This document shows, piece by piece, positions 11,201-22,847 of a stretch of 64,000 nt of DNA (the first letter of the stretch is position 1; every line of letters begins with the position of its first letter). The DNA comes from Diplocarpon mali. Lineage: Eukaryota > Ascomycota > Leotiomycetes > Helotiales > Drepanopezizaceae. The translations under genes and the position numbers were made by a program. The DNA lies in NCBI GenBank assembly GCA_024741835.1, contig JAENRP010000174.1, positions 18,845-82,844 on the forward strand, written 5' to 3'. Under the pieces are notes generated by a model. It searched no databases, was not told the DNA's origin, and saw only the letters and a program-made list of their open reading frames with translations.

Positions 11201-14200
11201 TTGCGGCTTGGTCATACATACTGCAACACTAGGCTGATAAAACAGGCTGATTTTGTCATCAGCCGAGCTCGACATTACTGTGTATGCAAGCGTTGTATCT
11301 TAATGGGTCTCTGCTCCTCGTCATGAAGAAATTTGTTGTTTAAGAGAGCAGATTTGTCGCAGCTATAACCTTTAAGACCAAGTTGCGAGTTCTCGCAATC
11401 CGAATAGTAATAGAAAGCATCCGTCTTACAGTCGTTGTGCATCGTTTGCTCTATTTGCCCTTCTGCTCAGTTCTTTAACAGAGATGCACAATTTAAATTT
11501 ATGAACAAATTACAATATTCTGATATTTACTCCCTACGAGTTTAAAACAACTATTAAATGAAAGTCGACAAATGCATTATCAACTAGTTTCCCGCATATG
11601 TGCTCTACAAAACTTTGATGGATATTCGTTATGGCGTCAAGATTTCACTAGGGTGTACCAAGCTGGTTAATTTGAAGAAGTGTTCGAGCTACTTTAGGAA
11701 AATGAAACCTAGCCGTGGTCTAGTTTTCCAAGGAGTTGCAACGAGTGTCGCAAGAAGAGATAGATCTCATCTCAAAAGATGGTCCAAAGTATCAGATCAA
11801 CCTTAACTCTTGCGTGATCTGTCGACGATTGGGAAACTCGCAGACCATAATTCTCTACCATCTCTACACCTAAATGCAAGGTTGGAATGATAATCCATAC
11901 TACACTTGCAACAATATCATTCAACGAATAGGAAGCTGCGTGGTTGAAAATAAATGCAGCACTACTGATATCATCGTTTGCTCATATTGCCCAGCTGAAG
12001 CTAGTCGAGCGAGCATTGAATTTTGCTGATGAGTTTCGAATTCCAGGGCTGAAAAATTAACAGAGTTGAGCAGGTGATTTGTACTTGTGTGAGCTTTCGC
12101 TGAAGGATTCGGTCTAGCGATTTGGAGGAACTGAGAGATAGTTTAGCATGTAGGCCAAATACACGAATGATACCTACCTACCTAGAGACGCTGAACGAGG
12201 ACGAAGGAAATTCCCTGTAGACTGCGTACTAATTGAAGGCGAATTAGTAAAATTATAGTAATAGAGCCGTTAATGCACAGATTAGCTGACCCGTTCTGTA
12301 GATAATGATTTCTAAAACAAAGCTCCACACTGTAAGTTTTGGTGAAAAGTGTAACTACGTAAAGTGTAATTCATTTTTCTCAAATACTATGGAGCCCCTC
12401 AGACTATCTGTTTATGGGTCCAGTCCGATATTCGAAGTCTCGATACCAGAATTTAAAATTACTTTAGACCAACTTGAAAATCTAGTGCGAGTCACGCCAG
12501 TTTCGTGAAATAATTTTGCAAAGCTAACAGTCGTTGCGTTACAAAACGTCAATTTCAGATTCGCGTCATAATCGAACTGTGAGACTGTCATCGAAATCAT
12601 TAATTTTGAGTTACTTAACGTGCCTCAGATGTAAAGTAGACTTTACAATTGTATGGAAATAAACGGTATCAGTATAGTTTATAATTAATTTATAGCTATT
12701 CAATCTTCGGGTAGATGTAGATTCTGATTCTCAAATGATTGATTTTAAAATTATATGTTTTTTCCCTCTTTTTTGAACTATTGACGATTTCGGCAGTCAC
12801 TTTCCGACAGCCTACTTACGCCTCAGTACAGCGTAACTCCTACTTCCGACACCTTGATATCTGATTTCAATAGCTTGCTGAATCAGAATTATCAATTTAT
12901 AGTATTGAATCGAAACAGGCGTCACGTCGTAGCAGGTCTCGAATGATTCGAAATAGCGGAGTTACTGAATTAGAGGAAGTGTAAGATTAGGAAGAAGTTT
13001 TGAGACCGAAAACTGCTTTTTGATGTGGGAATCGATAATTGAGAGGTGTCGGCAATGAAAAAGTCTAAAAGTCCGTAGGACACTTAGGTAATGGTTGTAT
13101 TTCGGTTAATCCGCAGTTTCAGTACGATTTAAATTTGAGAAACTGAGAAGCCGAAGAAATAATATGCTGATTAAACAGCCTACTGATAAGAAAATTCCAG
13201 TGATTTGCTGCATTTTCACAGTCATTGACTGAAAATTACACCTTATAATCTACTAGCTCAATGTTTCGCAATCAGAAAGTATCTCTACAATTTCTACTGG
13301 CTCATAATATGTGCAAAGCAGAATGCTGCCTGACTATACACACAGAAAGCTTGGTAGGCGGAAGTACCCTCAGATCGCCAAAAATAGTAAGTCTACTCGG
13401 GCACTACCCTTTTACCCGTTGTTCTTTCGGTCTGATTCGTAGCAGTTTTGCGATGCTTTTCCATCACTCGCATATAAGTTTTAGTATAATAATTTCCAGT
13501 TTTGATCCCAGAAATCTGTGGTCTGCGTACAGCGGTTTATACTAAGAGTGTCTTATGAAGGCATCCTGGCGCCATAGCTCACTAATCCATCTCTCTGTAT
13601 TCTCTTACTTAGCACGGACAAACACCCTTCCCACTTTTTAAGAAGTAGCTAATGAATTCGCGAGATAGTCGAGTCTTGGGCTATATGACGTTTGCACCTG
13701 TCAATCGCGGGGGGAGATTCCCAGCATTGAATATTTGGTAATCTCGGGTTCATATCATAACAGAAAATGTGAAAAATTCATTATTATCTCTGATATCACT
13801 GAGAGCTTATTTGATATGTTCAATTTTTTGAGCATAGAATCATAGCATCGGAGACCTTTCTTGATAGGGTTTATCTTCGAAAGCTAAGAGCTGATAAGAA
13901 GGGTCACAATCGATAGCCGCCGCTGACTACCAAGACGCTTGACATGATCAAATTAACAGGCGCCATCCGCGAGGAGGGCTTGTCTTGGGATAAAGAAATT
14001 AAGGCGACTCTGTCTGTCCAGACACCTTTTCGATAACGTATTCGCCCGAGATCTAGAAGGAATAACTTCTGACTTAGGTACGGGTTAGACTCTTGTCTAC
14101 GAAATCGGGGTCCCCTATGGGTACCATAGACTGAGTACTGAAATCGAGGAGTTTTTATACTAGTTTCTTCTTGATATTAATGCGACTATAGCGTTTTCCG

Positions 14201-14812
14201 CTCGTGCTACGTAGTTCAGAACTAATAAGCACATTGAACGGAAAATAAAGTAGCATCAAAGCATTATCACGATTTATTGCCTCATTAGAATAAGCGTCCT
14301 CGACCCACTTTTAGGCAACGTTGATATTACCTCACCGCTGTCCCTCTGTACTGTGCTTCATCGCGGGCCAAAACAAACCGCAACACTACACGGCAGTCGA
14401 TTTCAAGAGAGAGTTGGAGGTGAGGTTAAAACTGCTTTAGCAAGGTTGAATTTAATATTATGCGGGTTTTGTTTGGCCTGCGCTGAAGTACTTCACATAG
14501 TCAAGAGCAGTTTTGACACCTTGTCTGCGACATGACATCGGTGGAGATTTTTCCAAAAACAGGGTCAGCATCCTTGCTCGTACTATGTAACACACATCGC
14601 AAACTCCCTGTTGGTGTATTGAGTGTGCGATTTCGTCACTCTTCATACCGTCAATGAATTTCTAGTCTACATATTCTACGACAGAACCTATTCGCTTATC
14701 TTCCCCGTGTTGGTCTGACAGCCATGACATCGCTAGTCTCAATTTTTTTTGCAACTATTGCCTCGTAAATTGATGGCAACTCGAATATTCAATTGAGAAT
14801 CACGCTTTCATC
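8270..14812. other. Long gene-free stretch, increasingly AT-rich
   Basis: About 6.5 kb without a supportable gene. The first few hundred bases are the DSN1 5' flank. Open frames at 8314-8598, 10264-10575 and 13261-13545 are short, isolated and without any recognisable domain. From about 10.1 kb the sequence is AT-rich with dispersed stops in all frames, as in old RIP-mutated repeat DNA, but I could not identify a parent element. It ends at the promoter of the gene starting at 14813. Confidence 0.5.
10217..10255. repeat. Perfect 10-bp inverted repeat, 19-nt loop
   Basis: The arms atatacaagg (10217-10226) and ccttgtatat (10246-10255) are exact reverse complements. The loop holds ttacataagcca, which also occurs in the dispersed repeat at 17130-17345 and 25620-25845. 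It could be a transposon-end remnant; there is no Rho-type or bacterial terminator role in this context. Confidence 0.45.
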
Positions 14813-16812
14813 ATGTCGCAAGCAGTCTCAACCCAACCTCTGTCGTCTTCTGTGACGGAAAAACCCATAGCAACAGTCGGGCGGAAGTTAAGGTCGGTCT
14901 TGGGTTCCGGTCAACAGCCAAGTATCAGAATACAACGCCGATATAGAGACCTGCGGGATGCTGCAGGTGAAGATTTAACGGAGAAGCCTAAGAGCCACGA
15001 TGCCGCAAAATCAAGAGACAAAACATTTCTTGCTCGAGTCCGGGAAATGTTCAGTACCGACCAAAATCATTTGGCAGACCAATCTGCGGTTTCTAGAGAC
15101 GAATATGACAGCTCCACGGTGGACATACTCGATATCATTGGTATGTATGGTTGGTCCAATGCCATGCGATAGCACTAACAGATCCACAGATCCAGAAGTA
15201 GCAACTCTTTCTACGCTCACCAATGTACAAAATTCCCTATTTGTCCCTTCGCTCGGAAAGATTTGTAACCGCCGACCTACTTACAATATATCAGAGAGCC
15301 AGGACGAGTTAAGAACCTTAGACAAGGTCAAAAACATGCTAAAGAAGATAAAAAACCCACTCACGCGTAGCAAAAGTCCCACGTCGATGCAGGCTAAGTT
15401 GCAGTATGCTGTGTTACCTGATGGTGAGAAGCTTGGTGGCTGGACAGATGCTGAGAAGAAGGAGCTCGATGATATGGTGAGGCATCAGCTGCACTCCAAA
15501 CGGGCCAAGTTCAAGCGCGGGATGAAAGGTTTCCAGCAATATGTTCGCCGACGTGAGTCGTTCCTATCACATACTCAATCCGACTATCCCAACTAATTTA
15601 TCCGTAGCCCTGGGGCTCTTCATTACTGTCTACGCTACTTTGATTACATTATTCGGCGCAGCTTGGGTGCTCTTCCTTATCGGCTGGATTTCTCTGGGGT
15701 CGAAACAGAGTTACATCGTCAACGTTGTAGACAACGTTCTGGTCGCTCTCTTCGCCATCATTGGCGACGGCTTAGCACCCTTCAGAGCCGTGGATACATA
15801 CCACATGATATACATTGCGCATTACCATCGAGTTTCCTGGAAATTGCGAGAGAAACTTGACCTTCCGGAGCTGGTCGACCCCAACGATTTACCCGAACGG
15901 CGAGAAGAAGATGCCGTGCATACCCACGTCGATATCGAGAGCTTGGTAGCTAAAAGATTACCACGCGGTCTAGCTCGAAAGGTTGCGCCCATGATTCCCA
16001 AGAGTTATGCGCAGAAGATGGTCGCCCGCAGTAAATTCCATGATCCGGCATTCGAGTTCTCTGTCTTGACCGAAGAGCAACAAGCCAAGCTTGAATACCA
16101 CGAGCGGAAGTTCTCTAAGAGTCACACGTTCTACAAGCCTCACGAGACAGAGACTCATTACGCTTTCCCGCTTAAGCTCCTGGTTGCTGTGGTTTTGTTG
16201 CTAGACCTTCATTCCTGTCTCCAGATCACTCTTGGCGCATGCACCTGGGGTATCAACTACAAGACACGACCTTTCGCGTTGACGACAGTTATTCTATGTT
16301 GCAGTATCACGGCGAATATCACGGCAGGCATTCTGATCTCGAAGGGCGACAAGCGAACCCGCAAGCACAAGGTGATCGAGCGAATGATGCGTCAAGAACT
16401 CACAACAGAAGCCATAGAAGAGATTACAAAGCGTCGAATGAAAGCAGCCGAAGAGCGAGGCGAAATCGATCCAGCTGTGCGCAAACGGATCGAAGAAGAG
16501 AAGGAACGGAGAGAAAACGAGGAGATCAAGAACTCGTGGAAGGATGTCCCTCTGCTCCCGAAAACGCTACTCGGCAAGGGTGTGGATAACAGGCAGCCTT
16601 CTCTCCCACAGGAGGCGAGGAGGTCAAGCTCTGATGGCAGTGTTGCTGCGACGGGGAAATGTAAGAATAATATTCCGAGGAAGAGTCTACCGGCTGTTAG
16701 AGAGGAGCCGGCGAAACCAAAAACATTGACGATGAAAGGCGAGGCATCGGGGCAGACGAGGGGTCAGAGAGTGATTGGATTTATTAGGAAAGCGGATTTG
16801 GATAGGAGCTGA
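14813..16812 (+). CDS. Multi-pass integral membrane protein, DUF2985-like
   Basis: Function unknown. Three exons (14813-15140, 15190-15552, 15608-16812) with introns of 49 and 55 nt give 631 residues. The N-terminal 230 residues are polar and basic (KNMLKKIKNPLTRSKSP; later GGWTDAEKKELDDMV), suggesting a cytosolic region. Exon 3 opens with a strongly hydrophobic segment (LFITVYATLITLFGAAWVLFL), a second (NVLVALFAIIGDGLAPF), then the motif AVDTYHMIYIAHYHR, typical as I recall of fungal DUF2985 membrane proteins. Two further hydrophobic segments follow (LLVAVVLLLDLHSCLQITLG and ALTTVILCCSITANITAGIL). The C-terminal part is a long charged helix (ERMMRQELTTEAIEEITKRR) and a basic low-complexity tail. 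A cytosolic tail on both sides is inferred. The family name is from memory, so moderate; that it is a gene is clear. Confidence 0.8.
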
Positions 16813-17129
16813 ATGTTGTCTTGTTGTATGGATCATCCATCCTTGGACTTTATGACTTGGATCTTGTGTCAGCGCGTGGCGTTCCCGGAGCGAAAGGGTC
16901 TTAATAATATTATATACGATTCCACGTCCGAATGAATCGATTTTTATTTACTCAACGTGACCATTTATTACTTGACCAAAATGAACGTTCCGGGGGCCAA
17001 GAAACCTGCGGGTAGGGTGTTGGAGCTGGTGGACGGGAGGTTGAATGTCTAGCGAGCGCGGGAGGATCGGGATAAGAAGGGGGATGCCGTGACTTTGTAG
17101 TCTTTGACGAACGTCTGGAAGGCTCGAGA
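16813..17129. other. Intergenic, 3' flank of the membrane-protein gene
   Basis: Probable 3' UTR, with AT-rich termination-like sequence at about 16900-16960. No gene seen. Confidence 0.5.
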
Positions 17130-17345
17130 TGTTGAGATATTGTTGCGCCATGAGGAGCCTGAGGCTCTAAGGACTGGCTTATGTAATCAGCCCCGGAAGT
17201 GGCCAAGGAGCAATCCTATATAACGAGCTCAGATATACAGCTAAATTAGAGTTTTACAGGCTTCTGCTCACCACTAAGAAAGATTCCTATTTTCAAGCAC
17301 GGCAGATATCGTTGTAAAGGGTTTTCACAATCATAGGGAGGGATC
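17130..17345 (-). repeat. Dispersed repeat, copy 1 (inverted relative to copy 2)
   Basis: Read on the minus strand, this stretch matches 25620-25845. Shared blocks include ctttcttagtggtgaRcag, ggctgattacataagccagt and ctcctcatggcgcaacaat, in the same order and spacing, apart from small indels at the far end. Most mismatches are C/T or G/A. No open frame. It looks like a MITE or the end of a larger element; I found no flanking duplication that settles its borders. Confidence 0.7.
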
Positions 17346-17983
17346 AAACGCCGGATTCCCGAGCCACGCTAGACTCGCCAGATCAGTCGACAAACTATGC
17401 CTAGAATGGGCTGTATCAGAGAAATTGCCTCCCAGAACTTGGTACTTCGAATCGCTTGGATCCATCACCGCTCAGCATCCTCCTTTCTTTGCTGCCTAGA
17501 ATTTGAGAATGCGCGACAACATGAGGTGGCCAGGCAACGGAAAACCACCACGTGACCATGGTGGCCGAATATCTTGAGCGGCTCGTCATTTCCATTGCCC
17601 CCTCGAACACCCGCACCAAGCCAACGCCCATCTCTACAGACCAGATCCTCGCGCTGTACTTTATCTACTGGTGAACAGTATGCCGAGCTGTTTGCTTTCC
17701 AATGCTCCAAGTGCTACACTCGGTTGCCAGTGGCGGTACTAGGGAGCCAGTCCCTTGCTCTGCCGCGGGATCTTCAGGTCCAGCCCAACCTAAGCTTCTA
17801 GCGACAGATCTGCAAGAAACGATGCATTTTGCTCAGGCTTAAGCCTTAAGAATGTGATGCTAACAAACTAGACGACGAAGACGTCATATACGGTCTATCT
17901 GGCCCAAAAATGACTCTTATCTCATCTACTTTAGCTCATGGCCGTCCTTTTTCCTCATTTGCCTTTCTTTATAGTTAGACTTC
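17346..17983. other. Upstream region of the GMC oxidoreductase
   Basis: Short frames on both strands (17416-17710 minus, 17574-17801 plus) are unsupported. CT-rich sequence before the ATG (about 17925-17980) is typical of a fungal promoter and 5' UTR. Confidence 0.45.
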
Positions 17984-20135
17984 ATGAGTATGGCATTTTG
18001 GAATCGTTGCGCGGCACTCCTGAATCTTCTACCCCTCAGCGTTGCAGCTAGCAGCTATCTTCAACCAGGCGCCGGGAAATCTTCTGGCATCCCCAACAGA
18101 AATGCCTCGTATGACTATGTCGTTGTTGGAGGAGGAACGGCTGGGCTGGCGGTCGCGATGAGACTGGCTGAGAATAGTTCTTACAGTGTTGCTGTAGTTG
18201 AGGCCGGCGGCTTCTACCAGATTGAGAATGGCAATCAGAGTGTCGTGCCGCTGTACAACTCGGAGTTTGCAGCCCTCGACGACCCAACGGCCAATCCGAC
18301 TGTTGATTGGGGTTTCGTGACAACCCCCCAGGCTGGTGCTAACAATCGCTCATTGCATTACGCGCGCGGCAAAACCCGTATGTCCAAACTCTCTTCTACA
18401 ATACCTCGGCTCTTGAAGGCTTTTTTCCGAGCCGGGATCTCAAGACAAGTCTCAGACCTTGAGATGCCGCAGAAAATAGGCTAACTTACTAGAAGTGGGT
18501 GGTTCCTCGGCGCTTAACGCGAATATCTATAACCGTGGAACACGAGGCTCTCATCAACGATGGGCTGATATTGTGGGAGATGACGCATATTTGTTCGAGA
18601 ATTTCCTACATTTTTTCGCAAAGGGAACCAATTACACTGCCCCAAATACCAATCTCAGAGCTGTGAACGCTTCTGTGCCATCCCCAGGCAATATCTCTGC
18701 GCAATATAGCGGTGGTCCGGTTCACATTTCTTATAGCAACTTTGCTCTTCCCTTCACGAGCTGGGCTAATCTCGCCTTTTCCGCACTCGGGTTCAAGAAC
18801 GTGTCATCGTTTAGCAATGGCGAGCTTCTGGGCGCTCAATACGCACCTTCGGTACTGCAACCTGATACCAATCAGAGAGAAACATCCGAGACATCGTACC
18901 TCCAGGCAGCTTTTGAGAGTGGCCGCACTAATATAAAAGTTTATACTCACACATTGGCACTTCAAGTTCTCTTCTCCGGAAACAAGACTGCTACGGGGGT
19001 GTTGGTCCGATCCGGGGTTGCGGACTACGTCCTCAGCGCCAGAAAAGAAGTAATCGTCAGCGCGGGTGCCTTTCAGTCTCCTCAGTTATTGATGGTATCT
19101 GGGATTGGCCCGGCGGATACGCTTGCGCAACATAATATCAGCGTAATTGCAGACCGTCCAGGTGTCGGACAAGACATGTGGGATCATATTGATATAGAAG
19201 TAACGTGGAAAGTTGGCGTCGTCGGCCTGAACACACTGAAAAATACCACCTATGCTGCGGAGCAGGCAAAATTGTTTCAGGATGCAGAGACAAAACCAAC
19301 GAGTTCTATTTATGGGAACTATGGTGCGGATTACATCGGCTGGGAGAAGCTACCTGAACCCTATCGGTCAAATCTGTCGAACAGCACACTGGAAGAATTC
19401 GCACAATTCCCTGCAGACTGGCCAGAGATTGAATATGAGATTGCTTCTGTCATTCAATCGGAAGCTGAGGACGACTATAATGGTGAGTTATCGCCAGGTA
19501 GATATGCAATGCTGAATCCCCATTCTCTATAGGCTATGGAACGTTCGTCATTGTCCCAGTCAGCCCAGTGTCTCGTGGAAATGTTACGCTCCAGACCAGC
19601 TCCATGCTTGACCCTCCAATCATCAACCCCAACGTACGTATATATTTTCTGACAGCTCCAGATCTTGGTTCCCTATTTTAGGATCAGGTCTTGAGATCCG
19701 AGACCCAAAACTTTTCAGGTCCACAAATTGAAGAATGTAATGCTGACCGTGCATAAGTGGCTCACTGCCCAAGCCGATAAGGAGCTCGCACTTCAGGCAT
19801 TGAAGAGAGGGCGGGCTATCATTTCTTCGGCTGCCATGCAGCCAATCCTCATCGGCGACGAGTATGCGCCTGGGCAAATGGTGCAGACCGACGAGCAACT
19901 GAACGAGTTTATCCGCAACAATCTGTTTATGAACTGGCACGCCGCTTGCACCTGTCGGATGGGAAAGGTCAACGATACCATGGCGGTGGTGGACTCGAAA
20001 GCGAGTGTAATCGGTGTGAGCGGGCTCAGGGTGGTGGATGCTTCCGCTTTTGCTCTATTACCTCCCGGGCATCCTGTCTCCACTACCTACGGGTTGGCGG
20101 AGAAGATCAGCGCGGATATCATCGCGGCTCGCTGA
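17984..20135 (+). CDS. Secreted GMC-family FAD oxidoreductase (aryl-alcohol/glucose oxidase type)
   Basis: Oxidises an alcohol or sugar with FAD, probably passing electrons to O2 or a quinone; substrate unknown. Four exons (17984-18377, 18496-19482, 19533-19633, 19758-20135) with introns of 118, 50 and 124 nt give 619 residues. A signal peptide is evident (MSMAFWNRCAALLNLLPLSV) with likely cleavage near AAS. The FAD dinucleotide motif is VVVGGGTAGLAVAMRLAE (about residues 46-63). Joining exons 1 and 2 gives GKTLGGSSALN, the first GMC signature. FQSPQLLMVSGIGP is the second. The C-terminus has NWHAACTCRMG with the expected catalytic His, and PPGHPVSTTYGLAEKI. Many Asn-X-Ser/Thr sites fit secretion. 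The exon 4 start at 19758 was chosen because it gives INPNWLTAQADKE, the family pattern. Neighbours give no pathway clue. Confidence 0.92.
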
Positions 20136-21989
20136 GCTCTGTCCTGCGCATTTCAGGGTCACCTGTCTCCGTGGAGCAGAGCGCGGTCCGGCATCGGGTG
20201 TTAGGAAGGTGCAGATGCATAAATGTTCACTTAGTCTAGAACATACCGCTCATTTGTTGTGAGTCATGAATAAGGCAGCCGCTCGGGATTATGATATTTT
20301 ATATCAAAACTTGGAGCTCCCTTCGGCTTATGTCATTCTCCCTGCCCCTAGGCAGTCAGTCATTGCTTCACTGCGATACAATTTCTTTATGCTTTTGTTA
20401 GGTATGGCTATACGTACAAGGCCTGATATCTTCGCCCTAATTCTTCTAATCAGATTAGGGAGCTTGGAAAATGTGTCACGTACTGACACCACAACTCTCC
20501 TGAGCTCAGGCACTACCGCCCTCAGCGAACGGTACAAAGCATACGAAAACGCGCACGTTCTTTTCCTTTTTCAAAGCCTGACTCACGCCTAGAAGCTTTT
20601 CCATAACGGAGAAGAGTGGAAGAACTTCAGGTGTGTGTTGAGTTATCCCTTTGAAATCTGTTCCGATAATGTGTGGTGACTAGAAGGTGACATGAGCCGG
20701 CTGTATTGAATGCCTCTATCAACACGGTGACTTTCTTCCATGTCGCCACCTGGCCCGCAGAAAATACAGTGACAATAAAAATCGACCAACGAGATCCTCC
20801 CGCACCAACTAAGGATCCGATCACCCGTAGACCGTCCCCAATATGGAAGAAAGACATACACCAACGCCCCTCCCAAGCTCCCCTTCAAGACCCGTGTCCC
20901 GACAACAGCGAAAACATCAGCTCAACGCATCCTACCCCGCTACATCGCATCGCCACATCCCGCCCCGTTTCTAGCAGCGTGCTTTCCTGACCAGACACGC
21001 TTCCGCTCCAGGAGCAGAACAGCCAGCGGTAAAACCCACCGTGTGAGAAGCAGGCTGTCGAGCAGAAGCTGTCACCTTAGCTCTACGCCTGCCCCGACGC
21101 CGCGTAGATGACCAGACTCCCAGCGTGGACGTGGACGTACTCATCACTCGGCGGATCCTGCTACCCCGGCTGTGATGACTGCTGATGGGAGAAACGATAT
21201 GGGAAAGGGAAAAAAAATAGGAAATGGAGAAAAACCAGAAGCAAAGACAGCATCACAAGCGAGGAGCGAGACGCGGGGGAGAAGCGAAGATAAGCGACCG
21301 GAGGAGAAACCCTTGAAAGCGGGACCTGGATCAACTAGTATAACTATTCCCTCGATAGAGCTTTCAGCGGGACCCGATACTCACCAGTTTCCCTATTGTT
21401 GCCTATGTCAGCCTCGGTTCCGTTCTCGTGCCTCCATATGTTGTTTTCATCGCTTCCTACCGTTCACCATTTCCACTAAGCACATCACGTCACCAGCTGC
21501 CAGGGATCTAGCACGAGCCACCTATTACTAATACGTCTTTAATACTAACAAGAACAACGATTATAAAGTAACATTAGATTTAATAGTAGGTTAGATAAGA
21601 TTAGAATAGATAGTCAAAATCAAATCAGAATGGACTATTCCAATCGTACAGTTAATCGTCTGCAGTTTGTTCCATGACCACCAACTAACCCAAGAACCTA
21701 TTTCCTACAGCCTATTTCTTACATCCTCTATCCAGACTCAGGCTGAGCGTGGTATTCTTTACATCTCGACCCAAATCGAAGCTCTGCCGCCTCTTTCCCA
21801 TTTCCCTAATCGTGATCATACGGGGTAGCCTCGTCGTTCGCACAGAAATCCTGTTCTCTGTTCTGTGATCCGCCTGGAACATAATTCCAAACGCCCACAC
21901 TTCCTCTCAGCCCATTAATTCTGACCCCTACATAGGTACAATACAATAGCTTTCACAATAACCAAGCTTCCTAATCCTGGATCCTGAAC
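20136..21989. other. Intergenic, two converging 3' flanks
   Basis: Lies between the 3' ends of the GMC gene and the minus-strand 21990-22847 gene. Plus-strand frames 20266-20592 and 21172-21531 show no domain. The stretch 21540-21640 is AT-rich. No gene supported. Confidence 0.45.
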
Positions 21990-22847
21990 CTATCTCTGTG
22001 GGCACACTCCCCCACAAACACCCTTCCTCCTCCTCATCCGCGGCGCACTCCTCACCTTTCCCCTCAACAGCCTCCCATAACCAGCGTCAAGACCCGCCTT
22101 TCGGACACCGCGGGGCGTGCTCGCCCGCCGGAGCGTCATCTCCTCTTCCTGGGCCAGGATACACGCATCAACCAGCTCGTCGCCCATTTTGACGAAGCCT
22201 TCGTCGTCCTCGCAGGCACCGACACCAACACCAAAGCCTCCCCGAGCAAACTCTCGGTCGTGCTGATCCGCTGCTCTGTCAGTTTCAGTCGAGCGTACGT
22301 GACGAGAGGTCGAGGAACGGAATCGGCATTGCTCAGAATTCGAGATCATGTCTTCGACCAGAGAGGCGATGTCTCGCATATGGCTCTTGCAGCTCTGCAG
22401 CCGCACGTTCACCTGCCTCTGCAGGCGTCTGCTGGCCACCGTCTTCGTGTGCAGATCAGGGAAGGACAATTGTGCGGTGACCAGGCCGCCGGTCCTGGGT
22501 ACGTATGCGATTTCCTGCGGAGAGAAATCGTACTCGTTCTCCGTCGAGGAGGAGCCGATTGAGAGCGAGGGGCTGGGGACTGTCCATACCGAGGCGTCTG
22601 CGGGCATGTGGTAGTTGTCTGTACTGGTGTTTGCTTGTCCTTGTATACTCTGCTGCTCGAGCCGCTGCACAATCTCGCTGATCCCTCCGCGCGGGACCAG
22701 GCCACTTTTCTGGCCGAAATACGACCTAGACCTTGCTTCGGATTCTGCTGCCGGGAAAAACGACGTGTCGGTTGGCGACAAGGCTTCATCCTGCGTGGAG
22801 GGAGGCAGCGTGTGCGGTTGCGCGCCGAAGGTAAAGTGGTCGAACAT
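21990..22847 (-). CDS. Uncharacterised protein, 285 residues
   Basis: I do not recognise a named family. The single open frame starts at a good ATG (MFDHFTFGAQPHTLPPSTQ). The N-terminal half is Ser/Pro-rich and probably disordered. The middle (about residues 117-175) has a protein-like conserved look: YVPRTGGLVTAQLSFPDLHT, then a basic amphipathic stretch SRRLQRQVNVRLQSCKSHMR and DIASLVEDMI. The C-terminus is basic with a Cys pair (KGVCGGVCP). No signal peptide, membrane segment or catalytic motif. A long upstream stretch (2.7 kb to the next recognised feature) suggests a large regulatory region or long 5' UTR. It could be a small regulatory or adaptor protein, but that is a guess. Confidence 0.65.
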   Translation of the reverse strand: MFDHFTFGAQPHTLPPSTQDEALSPTDTSFFPAAESEARSRSYFGQKSGLVPRGGISEIVQRLEQQSIQGQANTSTDNYHMPADASVWTVPSPSLSIGSSSTENEYDFSPQEIAYVPRTGGLVTAQLSFPDLHTKTVASRRLQRQVNVRLQSCKSHMRDIASLVEDMISNSEQCRFRSSTSRHVRSTETDRAADQHDREFARGGFGVGVGACEDDEGFVKMGDELVDACILAQEEEMTLRRASTPRGVRKAGLDAGYGRLLRGKVRSAPRMRRRKGVCGGVCPQR

